NCBI GenBank assembly: GCA_035556755.1
Contig: DATMEP010000151.1
Span: 1-35,257 of the forward strand
DNA length: 35,257 nt
Reading direction: 5' to 3'
Origin: VRUE01 sp035556755
GTDB lineage: Bacteria > Actinomycetota > Thermoleophilia > Solirubrobacterales > 70-9
Positions 33,003 to 35,257 of the stretch are shown here, piece after piece. A model generated the notes under the pieces. That model was not told the DNA's origin. It did no database searches and saw only the letters and a list, made by a program, of their open reading frames with translations. How positions within the stretch are numbered: position 1 is the stretch's first letter; each line of letters opens with the position of its first letter. A program made the translations under genes and the position numbers.

Positions 33003-33072
33003 CTCGACCCTGCCCTCGGAGTGTCAAATCTGACACTGGATAGGCTGTTAGAGAGGCCTGCCACCGCTGCTG
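33003..33072 (-). promoter_or_regulatory. zot-rep intergenic region with an 18-base dyad
   Basis: The only gap between phage-like genes. It holds AGTGTCA-aatc-TGACACT at 33020-33037 (7-base arms, perfect), 17 bases before the rep start. On the minus strand the dyad includes TTGACA, a consensus -35, but no TAnnnT lies 16-18 bases downstream of it. A purine-rich GAGGGCAGGG stretch precedes the GTG. The dyad may be an operator, a Rep-binding site or a processing hairpin. Confidence 0.5.
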
Positions 33073-33915
33073 CTATTCCTGACTTTGCTGGTCAAGATGC
33101 GAGTTGCGATCGCTCGCGGCGATGTCGTCACCGAGTTCCGCGATGCGTGCCAGCCTCCGGGTCTCGGGATCGTCGCGCCGCACGTCAGCCGCTGCGCGGC
33201 TGCTCGTGCGGGCGAGGACGTTCGCGCTGGCGGGGGCGGGCGCGCTTCGGGGAAGCCAGAGAACGTCGTCGGGCGTGCGCGCGTTCTCCCCGTACATGCC
33301 CATCGTGTCGTAGAGACCCTTAGTCCAGTTCAGACGATAAGCCTCGCGTTTAACGACCGTGCCTTTGGCCGCATGCCATTTCCAGATCGCCAGAAAGAGG
33401 TTGATCGGCGAGACCGGAACGCCAGCGACCTTCATCTTTTTGAGGTTGCGTAGGTGGACGTGGTACTCAAAGAGCGCGCGCACCTGACGGTCGATGTTGT
33501 TGGCGTCCTGAGTGATCAGATAGACGTCGAAACCGAGCTTGCGGTGCTGAGAGAACCAATTGACGATGTCTAGGCGATCGTCGTCGCGCCACAAGCGCGA
33601 GTTCATCCAGACATGGGCCTCATCGAGCACCACGACCCCACGCCCCTCGCCCTGGCCTTTCAGCCGCACCTTCCGTAACTGCGCGAAGTCGTCGCCGATG
33701 TGGAGGACCCGCCCCCGCCAGCGCTGTTTGAGCGAGGACCGGCGCCCGGGCAAGACCCAGCGCAACGGGTGCCGATCGGCAACCCGCTCATGCCAGTCGG
33801 GGACCATCGGGACGTTGGTGATGACGAACTTGCCGGCCTCGAGCGAGTCAGCGGCCTTGCGGACGGCGTAGTAGCTCTTGCCGGACCCGGGCGGGCCGGT
33901 GACAAGGGCGATCAC
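33073..33915 (-). CDS. Zot/pI-like assembly ATPase of a filamentous phage
   Basis: A 280-residue protein with GTG start at the first beta strand. Walker A is TGPPGSGKSYYAVRKA (Gly7-Ser14), followed by the family segment FVITNVPM; Walker B is GVVVLDEAHVWMNSRLW (Asp98-Glu99). The sensor-like block FSQHRKLGFDVYLITQDANNIDRQVRALFEYHV is characteristic of zonular-occludens-toxin/pI proteins, which power filamentous virion extrusion. Known pI proteins carry a membrane helix after the ATPase; here the C-terminal part (RNWTKGLYDTMG-type segment, then a polar tail) has no clear one. The start overlaps the preceding 41-residue gene by GTGA. Confidence 0.88.
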   Translation of the reverse strand: MIALVTGPPGSGKSYYAVRKAADSLEAGKFVITNVPMVPDWHERVADRHPLRWVLPGRRSSLKQRWRGRVLHIGDDFAQLRKVRLKGQGEGRGVVVLDEAHVWMNSRLWRDDDRLDIVNWFSQHRKLGFDVYLITQDANNIDRQVRALFEYHVHLRNLKKMKVAGVPVSPINLFLAIWKWHAAKGTVVKREAYRLNWTKGLYDTMGMYGENARTPDDVLWLPRSAPAPASANVLARTSSRAAADVRRDDPETRRLARIAELGDDIAASDRNSHLDQQSQE

Positions 33916-34037
33916 GTCAACGCCCTCGCGATCGCCCGCACGATGTAGGCGATCTCGCTCGACCCGGTGAGATCGAAGGCGACCGACCCGGCCAAGGCCG
34001 CGAACACTATTCCGAGAACGAGCCGCCCCCACCTCAT
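33912..34037 (-). CDS. 41-residue membrane protein upstream of zot
   Basis: A 41-residue peptide, MRWGRLVLGIVFAALAGSVA and onward, with a basic N-terminus, one hydrophobic helix at ~6-21 and a short amphipathic end (SSEIAYIVRAIARALT). It starts inside the stop of the 35-residue gene (ATGA) and its own stop overlaps the Zot start (GTGA). Four-base overlaps on both sides argue that it is translated. In size it is like the minor tip proteins pVII and pIX of Ff phages, or it could give the Zot ATPase its membrane anchor. Confidence 0.6.
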   Translation of the reverse strand: MRWGRLVLGIVFAALAGSVAFDLTGSSEIAYIVRAIARALT

Positions 34038-34141
34038 CGACGCCACCACCTGAGCACGCGGCCGTTGTGAACCGAGACCAGCACGTAGGCGGGTCGCTCG
34101 ACACCGAGCAGGGATCTCCGGACGATGCGTACGCCGATCAC
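34034..34141 (-). CDS. 35-residue basic peptide in the phage-like block
   Basis: A 35-residue, Arg-rich peptide beginning VIGVRIVRRSLLGVERPAYV, with a Trp-Trp-Arg-Arg end. Start GTG overlaps the stop of the pVI-like gene (GTGA at 34141-34138) and the stop overlaps the ATG of the 41-residue gene (ATGA). The arrangement supports translation; sequence alone says little. It looks like a beta-hairpin rather than a membrane helix. Confidence 0.45.
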   Translation of the reverse strand: MIGVRIVRRSLLGVERPAYVLVSVHNGRVLRWWRR

Positions 34142-34434
34142 AACGCCTTCACCCACCGCAGCGCGATCTTGAAGGCCAAGAAGCCGATCCAGCAACCGAT
34201 CATGAGGCTGAAAAAGGCGAGGATCGGGCCGAGCGGGACCACCCACAGGAGAGCGCCCATGACGCCTCCAGGTGCCGAGGGCGCGTCCGGAAAGCCAGGC
34301 AGCAACGAGAGGATCAACACAGCCAGAGCAGCGATCGCCACGATGAGCGCATTGAGCACCCCCACCAGGCCGTCCAGAAGAAGGTAGGGAACGTCCTTGA
34401 TGGCGTGCCATATGTCCTCCAACCAGCTGATCAA
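34138..34434 (-). CDS. pVI-like multi-span membrane protein
   Basis: A 98-residue protein, hydrophobic throughout. An amphipathic N-terminal helix (WLEDIWHAIKDV) precedes a long hydrophobic segment (VLNALIVAIAALAVLILSLL) and, after a Pro-rich loop (PGFPDAPSAPGG), a second region long enough for two helices (LLWVVPLGPILAFFSLMIGC, then WIGFLAFKIALRW). Ff pVI is about 110 residues with three membrane helices and lies between genes III and I, the same place as here. TTG at 34434 is preferred because GGGAG precedes it by nine bases; a GTG at 34458 would add eight residues and overlap the upstream gene. Confidence 0.65.
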   Translation of the reverse strand: MISWLEDIWHAIKDVPYLLLDGLVGVLNALIVAIAALAVLILSLLPGFPDAPSAPGGVMGALLWVVPLGPILAFFSLMIGCWIGFLAFKIALRWVKAL

Positions 34435-34435
34435 C

Positions 34436-35257
34436 CTAATCGTCTCCCGTACTGCCACCGAAGCCCATCGCTGCGGCGGCGAAGAGGTAGGCAAGGGAGA
34501 AGGCGGCAAGGAGGATCAACACCGGCCGGACGACTTCCATAGCGGGTTCAAACAGACAGGTGTCGAAGGCCAATTCCTCATCGGCGCCAATCGAACTACC
34601 GAAGGGCACGCCAAGCTGAGGACACTCGCCACCAGGACCCCACGCCGTAAGACCGGAACCGATCCAGCAGAAGATGCCGAAAGGGAAATCATTGCAGCCG
34701 ATTGACACCCCAGCCAGCGGCGAGAGATCGATACCGGAGACCGGCGGCGCCGTCCACGACGCAGGAGTGGCAGGCGGAGAGTCAGCGGGATTGGCATGTA
34801 CGTCAACCTCGGTTTCCGTCGCCGGATTGGTGCGAGTGCCCGATTTGGGCACCGTACGAATAACACCATCGGGACCGGTCGTCGGGTCGTAGAAGTCAAG
34901 ACCCACCGTGATTCGACTCGGATCGAGGGACGGGACCAACCGGGCCGCATAGTCGTCGTAGGTCTCACCCGGTTCAGGTGGCGGAATTACAACGGGCATC
35001 CCTGCTTCATCGGGATTGGTCGTCACCGTGACTTTCGATCCCGTTTCGACCACCGCGCCGCCCGCGGGAGCCGTTTCGACCACGGCGTCGGCCGGTTTGG
35101 TCAGAACCGCAGTCTCCCAATCCAGTTCGACGCGCGACGGTTCCAGGCCCGCTTCTTCAAGTTTTTCCGCACACTCGCCCCAGAGATAGGCCCCGCAGTC
35201 GGGGATCTCGACGGTCGTGAGATACGGATTTGCGATGCCCGACCCTTCGATCTGCGC
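34436..35257 (-). CDS. pIII-like phage surface protein with two PASTA-like repeats (start beyond the right edge)
   Basis: 273 residues are visible; the frame is open to the window edge. Residues ~15-80 look like a PASTA domain: TTVEIPDCGAYLWGECAEKL, then AVVETAPAGGAVVETGSKVT and ending VTTNP. Residues ~85-157 look like a second, diverged copy (YDDYAARL ... VIRTVPKSGTRTNPATETEV ... HANP). A Pro-rich linker follows, then a Cys-containing region (CNDFPFGIFCWIGSGL, ECPQLG, DTCLF) and a C-terminal membrane helix at ~243-265 (VVRPVLILLAAFSLAYLFAA). An exposed N-terminal binding part and a C-terminal anchor, encoded just before the pVI-like gene, is the layout of pIII adsorption proteins. PASTA domains bind peptidoglycan fragments. 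Confidence 0.7.
   Translation of the reverse strand, partial: AQIEGSGIANPYLTTVEIPDCGAYLWGECAEKLEEAGLEPSRVELDWETAVLTKPADAVVETAPAGGAVVETGSKVTVTTNPDEAGMPVVIPPPEPGETYDDYAARLVPSLDPSRITVGLDFYDPTTGPDGVIRTVPKSGTRTNPATETEVDVHANPADSPPATPASWTAPPVSGIDLSPLAGVSIGCNDFPFGIFCWIGSGLTAWGPGGECPQLGVPFGSSIGADEELAFDTCLFEPAMEVVRPVLILLAAFSLAYLFAAAAMGFGGSTGDD

Noticed and set aside
31304..35257. A tyrosine or serine integrase, or transposase, for the phage-like block
   Set aside because: None of the visible frames has such motifs. Use of host XerCD fits the dif-like site better.

Overview
The window is a GC-rich chromosomal stretch from a monoderm actinobacterium. Gene content and order (arg genes; ftsK-rodZ-cinA-recA; miaB-miaA-dapF; a murT/gatD cluster; abundant GTG starts) fit the class Thermoleophilia (Solirubrobacterales or a relative), but that placement is inference from gene style, not a database match. 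No rRNA, tRNA, CRISPR array or insertion sequence was seen.

Layout. (1) 1-4145: end of argB, argD, a coiled-coil protein, a Thr/Glu-rich membrane protein, argG and a 52-residue membrane protein: late arginine synthesis with small envelope genes between. (2) 4242-8688: a coiled-coil lytic-transglycosylase/Rpf-like wall hydrolase, a small coiled-coil membrane protein, ftsK and a rodZ-like gene: wall and division. (3) 8719-12133: cinA, thpR, recA and a small membrane protein. (4) 12262-16429: miaB and miaA (tRNA A37 modification), then a dapF-like gene and an LL-diaminopimelate-aminotransferase-like gene (lysine/peptidoglycan precursor). (5) 16457-19196, minus strand: cupredoxin-like lipoprotein, MBL hydrolase, SDR-type epimerase. 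(6) 19257-21023: hflX and dut. (7) 21020-27668, minus strand: a lipid-kinase-like gene, murT, a methyltransferase and gatD in overlapping order, then a secreted RTX-like repeat protein; a second methyltransferase gene lies upstream. (8) 27715-31303: membrane cyclophilin, peroxiredoxin, alpha/beta hydrolase, PRC-barrel-like protein and a VKOR-DsbA disulfide-forming pair.

(9) 31341-35257, running off the right edge: what looks like the left end of an integrated filamentous phage (inovirus-like). Reading the minus strand it has a pIII-like surface protein with two PASTA-like repeats and a C-terminal membrane anchor, a pVI-like multi-span protein, two tiny genes of 35 and 41 residues, a Zot/pI ATPase, a Rep_trans/RstA-like replication initiator and two small Cys-rich proteins. 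It ends in a perfect 23-bp hairpin and, 97 bases further on, a 28-bp sequence with the 11-6-11 layout of a XerC/XerD dif site. The III-VI-I-Rep order matches known filamentous phages. No secretin is expected in a host with a single membrane.

Two further points stand out. The dapF-like protein has Ser at both positions of the catalytic Cys pair. Many genes start 6-10 bases after a TAGnnT -10 element, which implies leaderless mRNAs, and in four cases the TAG stop codon of the previous gene is itself the start of that -10 box.
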